From the NCBI GenBank assembly GCA_032251335.1, contig JAVVDW010000014.1:22035-86034 (forward strand): DNA of 64,000 bases, written 5' to 3'. The notes below the pieces were generated by a model. The model searched no databases, was not told the DNA's origin, and saw only the letters and a list, made by a program, of their open reading frames with translations. A program made the translations under genes and the position numbers. Positions 41,822 to 50,584 of this stretch are shown here, in pieces. This DNA comes from UM-FILTER-40-17 sp032251335. GTDB taxonomy: Bacteria > Bacteroidota > Bacteroidia > Flavobacteriales > Flavobacteriaceae. Position 1 is the stretch's first letter; every line of letters begins with the position of its first letter.

Positions 41822-42948
41822 GCACGGCTGATTTTTTCTAAAATATACAAGTACGCGCTCCTGTTTTCTACAAAATCCATATCGGATACATCTATCAGTA
41901 AACTTTTATCGGTAGGCAAGGTCTTGATAAATTCCAAGTAACCCGTATTGATTTTATCTAAATAATCCGGCGCAATCCGCTGTTCATAGCTGCGTCCGCG
42001 CTTGCGAATGTTATCGAGCAACCGAGCGGTATTTTGATATAAAAAAACGTATAAATCGGGTTTTACGGCATCTTTATAGATGATTTCAAAAAACTTTTTA
42101 TAGAGTAAAAACTCATCTTCGGCCAAGGTTATTTTTGAAAAAATAAGCGATTTATAGATGTCGTAATCCGAAATAAGAAAATCGCTAAACAAGTCGAACT
42201 GCGAAACATCGTCAGAAAATTGTTGGTACCGATCGGCCAAAAAAGACAGCTCCAACGGAAAAGCATAACGTGCCGGTTTTTCGTAAAATTTGGGTAAAAA
42301 CGGATTGTCTGCAAAGCGTTCCAATATTAATTTGGCATTAAAGTCTTCCGCAATTTGGCTGGCTAAGGTTGTTTTTCCGGAACCGATATTGCCTTCTATG
42401 GCTATGTAGTTTCGCTTGTTAAATTTGAACCTGTTTTTTGGGTTTGTGAGGCCGATGTCTGTTTTTTGAATAGCATCGGGAAAATCACCTTCTTCGAGTA
42501 AATCGATTATCCTTTTTTGGAAGACAGGATGCAAGATGTCTGCTGCAATTTCGGCGAGCGGCTTCATTACAAAATTGCGACGATGTAGCGCCGGGTGTGG
42601 AATTTCCAGGTTGGCGGTTTCTATTTTAAACTGGTCGTACAGCAAAATGTCAACGTCTATGATTCTTGCTTCATAGCCCTTTTCCAGGTTGCGTTTTCTA
42701 CCCATATCGGATTCAATCTCCAAACAATTTTGCAACAGTTTTTCGGGCGTCAAAGTCGTGTGAATTTCCACACAAGCATTCGAAAAATCGTGACTGTCAA
42801 AACCCTGTGCGGGAGTTTGATAGACAGATGAAATACTGCGAAGGTCTCCTACGCGTTTGTAAAGTGCTTCTAAGGCATGTTGCAAATTTTCACTTTTGTT
42901 GCCCAAATTGCTGCCCAAAGACAAAAATATCCGGTGTTGTTGGCTCAT
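41818..42948 (-). CDS. folK: Fusion of HPPK (FolK) with a deoxynucleoside kinase
   Basis: 376 residues from ATG 42946-42948 (MSQQHRIFLSLGSNLGNK), the normal FolK start. Residues 1 to about 165 are 2-amino-4-hydroxy-6-hydroxymethyldihydropteridine pyrophosphokinase, with SLGSNLGNKSENL, FDSHDFSNACVEI, EARIIDVDILLYD and IPHPALHRRNFVMKPL. From about residue 180 there is a P-loop deoxynucleoside kinase: IAIEGNIGSGKTTLAS (Walker A, 186-193), LSFLADRYQQF (DR motif) and RGRSYEQRIAPDYL (lid region). One protein thus joins folate synthesis and deoxynucleoside salvage, both feeding thymidylate supply. This fusion occurs in other Bacteroidota. Confidence 0.93.
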   Translation of the reverse strand: MSQQHRIFLSLGSNLGNKSENLQHALEALYKRVGDLRSISSVYQTPAQGFDSHDFSNACVEIHTTLTPEKLLQNCLEIESDMGRKRNLEKGYEARIIDVDILLYDQFKIETANLEIPHPALHRRNFVMKPLAEIAADILHPVFQKRIIDLLEEGDFPDAIQKTDIGLTNPKNRFKFNKRNYIAIEGNIGSGKTTLASQIAEDFNAKLILERFADNPFLPKFYEKPARYAFPLELSFLADRYQQFSDDVSQFDLFSDFLISDYDIYKSLIFSKITLAEDEFLLYKKFFEIIYKDAVKPDLYVFLYQNTARLLDNIRKRGRSYEQRIAPDYLDKINTGYLEFIKTLPTDKSLLIDVSDMDFVENRSAYLYILEKISRA

Positions 42949-43084
42949 TAAAATGCTTCGTTCTGTAAACTGATTTCTAAAAATGTGAATATTTTGACAA
43001 AATAAACAAATCACAAGCACTTAAAGGCAAAGGTTTTTAAAAACATTTAGTAGATTAGCCGTAAAACAAATTGCCCATCCGCAT

Positions 43085-43780
43085 ATGAATCTTACAGACC
43101 GCAAATTGGCCTATCGCATTTTTTTGGTGATGGCTTCTATCTTTATAACCTCTTTGGTCGTTTCCAACCTGATTTTTCAAAAATTCACTTCTTTTGACTT
43201 TTTCGGACTTTACACCTTTGAAGTTTCCGTGGGGATTTTGCCCTATCCGCTTACCTTTCTCATCACCGATTTAATATCTGAGATATACGGAAAAAAAATG
43301 GCCCAAAGCGTGGTTACAGCCGGTATCTTTGCTTCTTTTTTCTCGCTGTTGTTTGTCTATGTGGCCGATTGGGTGCCTGCTACAGCTTGGTCGCCCATTG
43401 GAGATGCCCTTTTTACCAAGGTATTTGGAGGTACGGCGATTGCTGTTTTCGCATCTATGATGGCCTACCTGACGGCCCAATACATCGACATTCAAATTTT
43501 CCATTTTTGGAAACGGGTAACTAAAGGAAAAATGCTGTGGTTGCGAAACAATTTCTCTACCATTTCTTCTCAATTTATAGACACTTTCACGGTGGTGTTG
43601 CTGCTTTGTACCTTCGGAAAAATTGAATGGAGCAAGTTTACCGCTTTGGTTTTGAGCGGCTTTGCCTTCAAAGCACTGGTGGCACTTACCGATACACCAC
43701 TGTTTTATCTCGGGGTTTATCTCTTCAAAAAACGATTTAAACTCAAAGAAAATCAAGAGATTACGCTCGATACAATTTAA
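43085..43780 (+). CDS. Queuosine precursor transporter (VUT/YhhQ family)
   Basis: 231 residues with about six transmembrane helices. Typical sequence: YRIFLVMASIFITSLVVSNLIFQK, VSVGILPYPLTFLITDLISEIYGKKMAQ (the LTFLITDLISEIYGK stretch is diagnostic), ASMMAYLTAQYIDIQIFHFWKRVT, LWLRNNFSTISSQFIDT, and a late DTPLFYLGV. E. coli YhhQ imports preQ0/preQ1. A gene for queuosine synthesis is not in the window, so salvage is inferred from the family only. Confidence 0.92.
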   Translation: MNLTDRKLAYRIFLVMASIFITSLVVSNLIFQKFTSFDFFGLYTFEVSVGILPYPLTFLITDLISEIYGKKMAQSVVTAGIFASFFSLLFVYVADWVPATAWSPIGDALFTKVFGGTAIAVFASMMAYLTAQYIDIQIFHFWKRVTKGKMLWLRNNFSTISSQFIDTFTVVLLLCTFGKIEWSKFTALVLSGFAFKALVALTDTPLFYLGVYLFKKRFKLKENQEITLDTI

Positions 43781-43813
43781 TTTGCAACAAGCTGAAAAAT
43801 TCTATTAAACAAA

Positions 43814-43932
43814 AAAAATAAGAACAGAAATTGACAATTCTATATCTTTTATAAAAGGAATGAAATAGATTTAGAAGTTTATGGGATAGAACTTGCCGAA
43901 AGTTGACTTGAAGATAATTACAGCTATTGTTT
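43814..43932 (+). pseudogene. Decayed copy of the adjacent ParE-type toxin-antitoxin locus
   Basis: 43814-43868 aligns with the region just upstream of the live antitoxin (both have AAATAAGA/AAATAAAG, a TATCTTT box, and ATTTAGAAG). From there the sequence jumps into a copy of the toxin start: it reads LEVYGIELAES, a TGA stop, then LEDNYSYC, against LEVYWLELAENKLEDIYRYY in the live toxin. The antitoxin body is missing. Deletion between ATTTAGAAG of the antitoxin start and AATTAGAAG of the toxin start explains the junction. Confidence 0.7.
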
Positions 43933-43996
43933 AGTTAGCACCAAGCTATGAAAACGCGTTAATCCAAAATAAATAAAGACTGAATTGATAATTTAG

Positions 43997-44004
43997 TATC
44001 TTTG
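43997..44004 (+). promoter_or_regulatory. -7 box of the first toxin-antitoxin operon
   Basis: TATCTTTG, 18 nt before the antitoxin ATG at 44023. The -33 element is unclear. Confidence 0.5.
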
Positions 44005-44022
44005 ATCAAAAGACAAAAAGAT

Positions 44023-44265
44023 ATGGATTTAGAAGCAAGAAAAATATCATTTGTTCAAGAATTTTTAAGACTTCAAAACGAAGAAATCGTTAGCGGACTT
44101 GAAAAATTATTGCGTAAAAGAAAAGCTGAATTGATTGAAAAAAATTTCAAACCAATGACGATGGAGCAATATAATGCAGAAATTGACCAGGCAATGGAAG
44201 ATTCAAAAAATGGACGAATGATAAAAGCAACGGATTTAAAGGCTAAAATCCAAAAATGGAATTAG
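44023..44265 (+). CDS. Probable antitoxin of a ParE-type pair
   Basis: 80 residues from ATG 44023 (MDLEARKISFVQEFLRLQNEEIVSGLEKLL). The protein is helical and charged and has a C-terminal acidic/hydrophobic tail (KATDLKAKIQKW). This is the pattern of small Bacteroidota antitoxins with an N-terminal dimerisation helix pair and a toxin-wrapping tail. It overlaps the toxin start by 10 nt. The antitoxin at 62992 also begins MDLEARK and is a homologue. The DNA-binding role is inferred from the family. Confidence 0.8.
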   Translation: MDLEARKISFVQEFLRLQNEEIVSGLEKLLRKRKAELIEKNFKPMTMEQYNAEIDQAMEDSKNGRMIKATDLKAKIQKWN

Positions 44266-44573
44266 AAGTTTATTGGTTAGAACTTGCGGAAAACAAACTT
44301 GAAGATATTTACCGCTATTATTCAACCAAAGCAAGTAAAAGAGTAGCTGAAAAATTAATTAATGGAATCGTTGACTCCACTATTGGAATTGAAAAGCAAC
44401 CAGAAATTGGACAAGTTGAAACCTGTTTGAAACATAGAGAACAAGAATTTCGATATTTAGTGTTTAAGAATTACAAAATAGTTTATTTAATAAATGATGA
44501 CTTTAAGCGTATCGAAATTGCGAATGTTTTTGACACGAGACAAGACCCTGATAAAATAATCGAAACGAAATAA
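44256..44573 (+). CDS. RelE/ParE-family toxin
   Basis: 105 residues: MELEVYWLELAENKLEDIYRYYSTKASKRVAEKLINGIVD (in two helices), then REQEFRYLVFKNYKIVYLINDDFKRIEIANVFDTRQDP. The late strand pair FRYLVFKNYKIVYLI and the DTRQDP end are the ParE/RelE-superfamily core. Catalytic residues are not clear enough to say whether it inhibits gyrase or cleaves mRNA. It is translated from a start overlapping the antitoxin gene. A decayed copy of its 5-prime end lies 390 bp upstream. Confidence 0.88.
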   Translation: MELEVYWLELAENKLEDIYRYYSTKASKRVAEKLINGIVDSTIGIEKQPEIGQVETCLKHREQEFRYLVFKNYKIVYLINDDFKRIEIANVFDTRQDPDKIIETK

Positions 44574-44652
44574 AGCCAGTTGCCAACACCTTGTACAGCC
44601 CATCTCGGGGCAAGTGATGGACCCGAAAGTCTGCGTTTTTTTGCTAACTTTT

Positions 44653-44725
44653 GTACTTTACCGGAAAGTACGTACTCCTTATTATCGCAACAAGCCATGC
44701 ATGTTAAACAAAATCTTAACATGCA
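44653..44725. repeat. Two palindromes between toxin gene and AsmA-like gene
   Basis: GTACTTT-ACCGG-AAAGTAC (44653-44671) and TGCATGTTAA / TTAACATGCA (44698-44707 and 44716-44725, loop 8 nt). They may be terminators of the toxin operon, repeat remnants, or operator sites for asmA; this cannot be decided. Confidence 0.5.
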
Positions 44726-44765
44726 CGTTGGTTAATTTTTTGTAATTTTCATCAAAAATTAAGGT

Positions 44766-47429
44766 ATGAATTTCAAGAAGATTATAAAAATCGCCGGTTT
44801 CACCTTTTTGGGTATAATACTCATTTTAATTGCCATTCCGTTTCTATTTGAAGGCAAGATAAAAGACGCCCTCAAAGAGGCACTCAACGATAATGTGAAT
44901 GCACAAGTAGATTTTACAGACGTCAATTTGAGTTTTATTCGCAGCTTCCCCGACGCCAGTTTGACGATTACAAACCTGAAAGTGATCAATTTCGAACCCT
45001 TCGCAGGCGACACCTTGCTCGCTGCGCAAAACATCTATCTCAGCCTTTCTTTGATGGACATTATCAAAGGCGGCAAAGTCTCTGTACACGATTTTGAACT
45101 CGACAAGGCTTTTATCAACATCAAAATAGATTCGCTCGACAGGGCCAATTATGACATTGCCAAGAAAAGTGAAACGCAAACACAGCCCGACAAAGGCACA
45201 ACAGAAAAGTCTTCGGATTTCTCGCTGGCGCTCGATGCTTATAAAATCACAGACAGCCGTATTTACTACCTCGATGACAAAGCAAAGATTTTTTTAAAAC
45301 TCGACCAATTCAACCACGAGGGTAACGGAGATTTGACAGCCGATAACACCGTGCTCTCTACCCAAACCCAAACCAATATCTCTTATGAGATGGGCGGTAC
45401 GCGCTATTTCAACAACACCAAAACTGTCCTACAAGCCGATTTGGAGCTGGACCTGAAAAACCAAAAATACACCTTCAAACAAAATGAATTGCGCATCAAC
45501 CAGTTGCCACTCAATTTTGATGGCTATGTTCAACTGCTCGACCAAGGCCAACAAATAGATATTACTTTTAAAACACCCAGTTCTTCATTTAAAAACTTTT
45601 TGGCAATCATTCCGGAAGCATACGCCAAAGACATCGAAAATGTGGATACACAAGGCGATTTTGTCGTAAACGGCTCTATTAAAGGTTTGTCAACCGATGA
45701 AAGAATACCAAACCTGGACATCTATGTTTCCTCCGAAAAAGCATCTTTTAAATATCCTGATTTGCCCAAAGGCGTGGAAGATATTTACATCAAAATGGCT
45801 ATCAAAAACGAAACAGGCATCACCAACGATACCTACATCCAAATGGACACGCTTTGCTTTCGTATCGATCAAGATGTGTTTCGTGCCAACGGACGCTTTA
45901 GCAATTTGATTGAAAATCCGATGATTAAATCGCACATTGATGGTCAAATAGATTTGTCTAAAATTGCGCAGGCCTATCCACTTACACTCGACACGCCCCT
46001 GCAAGGTGTCGTAAAGGCAAATTTGAAAAGTGAATTTGACATGGGCTCCTTGGAAAAAGAACAATACCAAAAAGTAAAAGCCAGCGGCAATTTTTCAATA
46101 GATAATTTTATTTACAACTCGGATGACTTTAAATCACCCTTTGAAATAAAGACGGCTGTCCTTGATTTTAATACCAGCAAAGTAAAGCTCAACAAACTCG
46201 AAGCCAAAACCGGACAAACAGACCTGTCGGCAACCGGAACTTTGGACAATTTATTTGGGTATTTGTTCTCTGATCAGGTACTCAAAGGCAGCTTCGACCT
46301 TTCCTCCAATCAATTTGCAGCTTCTGACTTTATGGACGACGAAAACAGCACAACAGACACTCCACCGGGCTCCGAAACGAACCAAAAAGAGACAAAGGAC
46401 GAAGGCGTATCCAAAAAAGAGGAAGAAAGCCCGTTTACGATTCCTAAAAAAATTGATGCGGTTTTCAACGTTAAAGCGCAAACCGTTTTGTATGATAACC
46501 TTACCTTGCGCAATGTGACCGGAAAAGCCTACATAAAAGACCAAACCGTGCGCTTCGAGCAGGTGACATCAAATCTATTTGGCGGAAAACTAGCCTTCAA
46601 CGGGAATGTATCTACACAAACGAACGTACCAAAATTTGAAATGAATTTGGGTGTGAATGAATTTGATATCGAACAGTCTTTTCAAGGGCTCAGCTTGTTT
46701 CAAAATTTGACACCCCTTGCTGCGGCACTTCAAGGCAAATTCAACACCACCATTGACCTGAAAGGGGCTTTAAATTCGGATATGTCTGTCAATCTGCAGT
46801 CTCTTACAGGCGATTTATTAGCCAATTTATTGGGAGCCAAATTTAAACCCGACAGCAACAGCAATCCTTTAGTGGCAGGTCTGACTTCCAACTTAAATTT
46901 TTTGGATCTCACAAAACTTAATCTGAACGATTTGAAAGCGCAACTCGAATTTAAAGACGGTGCCGTAGAAGTAAAACCCCTCACACTAATGTATCAGGAT
47001 ATTGCCATCAACGTATCGGGAACGCACGGCTTCGATCAAAACATGAGTTACAACGCCACCTTCAACGTCCCTGCCAAATATTTGGGTAGCGGCGCGAGCA
47101 GCTTGTTGGCCAATTTGAGCGGACAAGATGCCCAAAATGTGACCGTTCCCATTACAGCCAACATAGGCGGTAGCTTTAGCAATCCCATCATCAAAACCGA
47201 TATGCAGAGTGCCATACAAAACCTGTCTCAACAGCTTGTGAATAAACAAAAGCAAAAGTTGATCAACCAAGGGACGGGTGCACTTGGCGGACTGTTGGGA
47301 GGCAACCAAAAACAAACCGACACCCTGAAAAAAGACTCTACAGCCACCAAGAAACCTGTGGAAGAGGCCGCCAAAAGCCTATTGAACAATATTTTCGGAA
47401 GTAAAAAGAAAAAAGACACCGTCAATTGA
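44766..47429 (+). CDS. AsmA-family envelope protein
   Basis: 887 residues. One N-terminal membrane anchor (IIKIAGFTFLGIILILIAIPFLFEG) is followed by the AsmA N-terminal pattern (DNVNAQVDFTDVNLSFIRSFPDASLTITNL), a long beta-rich repeated region, a Ser/Thr/Glu-rich spacer near residue 525-560, and an AsmA-like C-terminal domain (NVTGKAYIKDQTVRFEQVTSNLFGGKLAFNG onward). The tail is Lys/Gln-rich. AsmA proteins form long bridge-like barrels or grooves for phospholipid movement between membranes. The local role is unknown. It is upstream of the mevalonate genes, with 46 nt between. Confidence 0.88.
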   Translation: MNFKKIIKIAGFTFLGIILILIAIPFLFEGKIKDALKEALNDNVNAQVDFTDVNLSFIRSFPDASLTITNLKVINFEPFAGDTLLAAQNIYLSLSLMDIIKGGKVSVHDFELDKAFINIKIDSLDRANYDIAKKSETQTQPDKGTTEKSSDFSLALDAYKITDSRIYYLDDKAKIFLKLDQFNHEGNGDLTADNTVLSTQTQTNISYEMGGTRYFNNTKTVLQADLELDLKNQKYTFKQNELRINQLPLNFDGYVQLLDQGQQIDITFKTPSSSFKNFLAIIPEAYAKDIENVDTQGDFVVNGSIKGLSTDERIPNLDIYVSSEKASFKYPDLPKGVEDIYIKMAIKNETGITNDTYIQMDTLCFRIDQDVFRANGRFSNLIENPMIKSHIDGQIDLSKIAQAYPLTLDTPLQGVVKANLKSEFDMGSLEKEQYQKVKASGNFSIDNFIYNSDDFKSPFEIKTAVLDFNTSKVKLNKLEAKTGQTDLSATGTLDNLFGYLFSDQVLKGSFDLSSNQFAASDFMDDENSTTDTPPGSETNQKETKDEGVSKKEEESPFTIPKKIDAVFNVKAQTVLYDNLTLRNVTGKAYIKDQTVRFEQVTSNLFGGKLAFNGNVSTQTNVPKFEMNLGVNEFDIEQSFQGLSLFQNLTPLAAALQGKFNTTIDLKGALNSDMSVNLQSLTGDLLANLLGAKFKPDSNSNPLVAGLTSNLNFLDLTKLNLNDLKAQLEFKDGAVEVKPLTLMYQDIAINVSGTHGFDQNMSYNATFNVPAKYLGSGASSLLANLSGQDAQNVTVPITANIGGSFSNPIIKTDMQSAIQNLSQQLVNKQKQKLINQGTGALGGLLGGNQKQTDTLKKDSTATKKPVEEAAKSLLNNIFGSKKKKDTVN

Positions 47430-47453
47430 GCTTTTTTCTAACGAACTAAAAAC

Positions 47454-47461
47454 TACCTTTG
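47454..47461 (+). promoter_or_regulatory. -7 box upstream of mvaD
   Basis: TACCTTTG at 47454-47461, 14 nt before the ATG at 47476. The nearest TTG (47426-47428) has a 25-nt spacing, a little long. Confidence 0.45.
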
Positions 47462-47475
47462 CGCAAAGTACTCGC

Positions 47476-48558
47476 ATGGAAGAAATTTTTTTCACCGCCA
47501 AACCCTATTTAACAGCCATCGACAGCGCAAGTGTTGAAGCCGAAGCGCCCAGCAATATCGCTTTGGTGAAATATTGGGGAAAAAAAACCAATCAGATTCC
47601 GGCAAATCCCTCGGTGAGTTTTACACTTTCGAACGCCAAAACCCGAACCCGTATTGATTTTGAAAAACGAGAAAACCAGCATCCATTTTCTTTTAAGGTC
47701 TATTTTGAAGGAAAAATAAACCAGGCTTTTAAACCGAAAATAGCACAGTTTTTTGAGCGTGTCCAAAAACACCTTCCGCTGCTCAGCCAATATCACTTGG
47801 ATATTTTCACCGAAAACACCTTTCCACACAGTTCGGGGATTGCCTCATCGGCTAGTGGCATGGCGGCTTTATCTTTGTGCCTGTGCGATTTTGAACGCAG
47901 ATTGACACAAACCGACCCCGACGTTGAGTTTTGGAAAAAGGTTTCCTTTTTGGCACGATTGGGCTCGGGGAGTGCTTGTAGAAGTTTGAAGGGGCCTGTG
48001 GTGCTTTGGGGAGCAAATCAAGCCGATGACCATGCTTCTGATTTGTACGGTACGCTGCCAAGTTTTCAAATACATCAAATATTTCAAGATTTTCAAGATA
48101 CCATTTTGTTGATCGACAAAGGCGAGAAACAAGTGTCGAGCAGTGTAGGACACGGTTTGATGCACGCACATCCTTTTGCAAATCAGCGTTTTGCGCAAGC
48201 ACATCTACATTTGCATCAAATTAAAGAAGCTTTTATTACCGGAAATATTTTAGATTTTATACGCATTGTGGAAAGTGAAGCACTCAGTCTCCACGCCATG
48301 ATGATGACTTCCGAGCCCTATTTTTTACTGATGAAACCCGAAACGCTAAAAGTGATTGAAAAGATTTGGCTTTTTAGAGCGCAAACCGATATTCCTGTTT
48401 GTTTTACGCTTGATGCCGGTGCCAATGTGCACGTGCTCTATCCGAACCATGTAGCCAAAAAAGTTAGAGAATTCATTCAAAGTTCTTTGTTGATGCACTG
48501 TGAAAACAATCAATTTATAGATGATTTTGTAGGTGAAGGTGCAAAAATTATAAGTTAA
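47476..48558 (+). CDS. mvaD: Diphosphomevalonate decarboxylase
   Basis: 360 residues, GHMP kinase superfamily. The signature APSNIALVKYWGKK (residues about 25-38) is diagnostic of mevalonate-diphosphate decarboxylase; the ATP loop HSSGIASSASGMAAL and the GSGSACRSLKGPVVLW segment are present. It makes isopentenyl diphosphate, the last step of the mevalonate route. With the next two genes (a GHMP kinase and a UbiA prenyltransferase) it forms an isoprenoid cluster. HMG-CoA synthase and reductase are not in the window. Confidence 0.94.
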   Translation: MEEIFFTAKPYLTAIDSASVEAEAPSNIALVKYWGKKTNQIPANPSVSFTLSNAKTRTRIDFEKRENQHPFSFKVYFEGKINQAFKPKIAQFFERVQKHLPLLSQYHLDIFTENTFPHSSGIASSASGMAALSLCLCDFERRLTQTDPDVEFWKKVSFLARLGSGSACRSLKGPVVLWGANQADDHASDLYGTLPSFQIHQIFQDFQDTILLIDKGEKQVSSSVGHGLMHAHPFANQRFAQAHLHLHQIKEAFITGNILDFIRIVESEALSLHAMMMTSEPYFLLMKPETLKVIEKIWLFRAQTDIPVCFTLDAGANVHVLYPNHVAKKVREFIQSSLLMHCENNQFIDDFVGEGAKIIS

Positions 48559-48584
48559 GTTAACAATTTATATATCAGATTGTT

Positions 48585-48592
48585 TACTTTTG
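48585..48592 (+). promoter_or_regulatory. -7 box upstream of the GHMP kinase gene
   Basis: TACTTTTG at 48585-48592, 21 nt before the ATG at 48614. No TTG is at a good distance. Confidence 0.4.
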
Positions 48593-48613
48593 TGGAAGAA
48601 AAAATAAACAGCT

Positions 48614-49552
48614 ATGAAGGGACCGCTATTTTATTCGAAGATTTTGTTGTTTGGCGAATATGGCATTATCAAAGATTCCAAAGGTCTTTCGATACCTTAT
48701 AACTTTTTTAAAGGCGCGTTGAAAAAAGCTGAAAAACACTCCGAAATATCCGAAAAATCTGCTTTGGCACTTCAAAAGTTTTGCACCTATCTCGCCGAAA
48801 TGCAAAAAACGCAACCGGATTTGGTGACCTTTGATTTGGCAGCTTTTCAGCAAGACATCAACGAAGGAATGTATTTCGATTCCAGCATTCCGCAAGGTTA
48901 CGGCGTGGGCAGTTCGGGTGCTTTGGTGGCTGCGGTTTACGACAGATATGCAAAAGACAAAATTACGGTTTTGGAAAATCTCACACGAGATAAGTTGTTG
49001 AAATTAAAAGGTGTTTTCGGTGCCATGGAATCTTTTTTCCACGGCAAAAGTTCCGGTCTTGACCCCCTCAACAGCTATTTGAGTTTACCGATTTTAATCA
49101 ATTCTAAGGACCACATAGAACCCACCGGCATTCCTTCTCAAAAAAGAGCAGGAAAGGGTGCCGTGTTTTTGCTGGATTCCGGAATTATAGGTGAGACGGC
49201 ACCCATGGTTAAAATCTTTATGGAAAACATGGAACAAGAAGCTTTTAGCGAGATGTTGCAAAAAGAATTTGTCCACTATACCAATGCCTGTGTGGATGAC
49301 TTTTTAAAAGCCGATGTCAAATCACTTTTTTCGAACATCAAAAGCCTTTCACACGTCGTTTTAGAAAACTTTAAACCGATGATTCCGGAGAAATTTCACA
49401 AAATCTGGAAAAAAGGCATCGATACCAATGCATATTATCTGAAATTATGTGGTTCGGGCGGTGGCGGATATATCTTGGGTTTCACAGAAGATATCGAACG
49501 CGCACAGAAAGCATTGAAAAACTACAAACTGGAAGTGGTTTACAACTTTTAA
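48614..49552 (+). CDS. Mevalonate kinase-like GHMP kinase
   Basis: 312 residues. Motif 1 is KGPLFYSKILLFGEYGIIKDSKGLSIPY; motif 2, the ATP loop, is PQGYGVGSSGALVAAVYDRY (near residue 95); motif 3 is YYLKLCGSGGGGYILGF at the C-terminus. This is the form annotated as mevalonate kinase in Bacteroidota, acting before diphosphomevalonate decarboxylase. Phosphomevalonate kinase is the other possibility because the family sequences overlap. Confidence 0.85.
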   Translation: MKGPLFYSKILLFGEYGIIKDSKGLSIPYNFFKGALKKAEKHSEISEKSALALQKFCTYLAEMQKTQPDLVTFDLAAFQQDINEGMYFDSSIPQGYGVGSSGALVAAVYDRYAKDKITVLENLTRDKLLKLKGVFGAMESFFHGKSSGLDPLNSYLSLPILINSKDHIEPTGIPSQKRAGKGAVFLLDSGIIGETAPMVKIFMENMEQEAFSEMLQKEFVHYTNACVDDFLKADVKSLFSNIKSLSHVVLENFKPMIPEKFHKIWKKGIDTNAYYLKLCGSGGGGYILGFTEDIERAQKALKNYKLEVVYNF

Positions 49553-49564
49553 TGAAAATTTTTC

Positions 49565-50470
49565 ATGCGGTATGAGCCACACAAGCGTATCATTATCAAG
49601 CTTTTTGGTCTCTTTGCTGTAGTCCGTGGCTACAATGTTGCCGTCATTGTATTGGCACAATACCTGGCCGCCATTTACATCTTTTCGCCCGATTTGTCTG
49701 TGCGAGCGGTTTTGTGGGATTCACAGCTTTTTTGGATTATTTTTGCCTCTTCGCTTGCCATTGCATCGGGCTATATCATCAACAGTTTTTACGATGCCGA
49801 ACGCGATCGAATCAACCGACCACGCCGAACACTTTTCGACAGAATCATAAGTCAAAGAAGTAGGCTTTTTGCCTATTTTATTCTTAATTTTCTCTCTGTC
49901 TTTGTTGCTGCTTTTGTGTCGTTCAGAGCCGTATTGTTTTTTTCCGCATACATATTTGCCATTTGGATTTATTCCTTAAGACTGAAACGGATTCCTTTTT
50001 TTGGCAATTTGGTGTCGTCGATTTTAATCATCATGCCGTTTTTCGCTGTTTTTATTTATTACAAAAATTTTCAACAAGTTGTCTTTGCGCATGCTACGAT
50101 ACTGTTTTTGATGCTGCTGATGCGCGAAATGGTTAAAGACCTTGAGAATCTTCAAGGCGATTTGTTGCTGAATTACAAAACCATCCCGGTGATATACGGG
50201 GAAACCTTTTCAAAAAAAATCATCTCACTCTTTGGCATCATCACAGCAATAGTCATTTTAACCCTTGTCAATACGTTCCCTATCGGGTATATGTTCTTGT
50301 ACTATTACGCCAGTATTTTTTTTATAGCCCTCGCACTGTTTTATTTATGGAAAACTAAGGCCAAATGGGGATATGTACTGGTGCATAATATTTTTAAATT
50401 TATTATTGTGGCCGGTGTCTTCTCTATTGTTTTGATTGATGTTGACTTGCTTTTACGGAAGATTTTTTAG
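49565..50470 (+). CDS. UbiA-family prenyltransferase
   Basis: 301 residues with seven to nine membrane helices. The first Asp-rich motif is in GYIINSFYDAERDRINRPRRT (near residue 78; N-x-x-x-D-x-x-x-D) and the second in MVKDLENLQGDLLLNYKTIPV (near residue 190). These bind prenyl diphosphate through Mg. Enzymes of this kind transfer a prenyl chain to an aromatic or glycerol-phosphate acceptor (menaquinone MenA, tocopherol, or geranylgeranylglycerol phosphate types). The acceptor cannot be told. It lies 12 nt after the GHMP kinase gene, in the isoprenoid cluster. Confidence 0.9.
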   Translation: MRYEPHKRIIIKLFGLFAVVRGYNVAVIVLAQYLAAIYIFSPDLSVRAVLWDSQLFWIIFASSLAIASGYIINSFYDAERDRINRPRRTLFDRIISQRSRLFAYFILNFLSVFVAAFVSFRAVLFFSAYIFAIWIYSLRLKRIPFFGNLVSSILIIMPFFAVFIYYKNFQQVVFAHATILFLMLLMREMVKDLENLQGDLLLNYKTIPVIYGETFSKKIISLFGIITAIVILTLVNTFPIGYMFLYYYASIFFIALALFYLWKTKAKWGYVLVHNIFKFIIVAGVFSIVLIDVDLLLRKIF

Positions 50471-50584
50471 CGTTTTCCGACTATGAATTTACAAGGATCC
50501 ATAGCAACTTCTTCTTTATATGTTTATTGAGAGGGATTTGTTTTTACCAAAATTTGTATCTTCCACTTTGATAAATATTTAACG

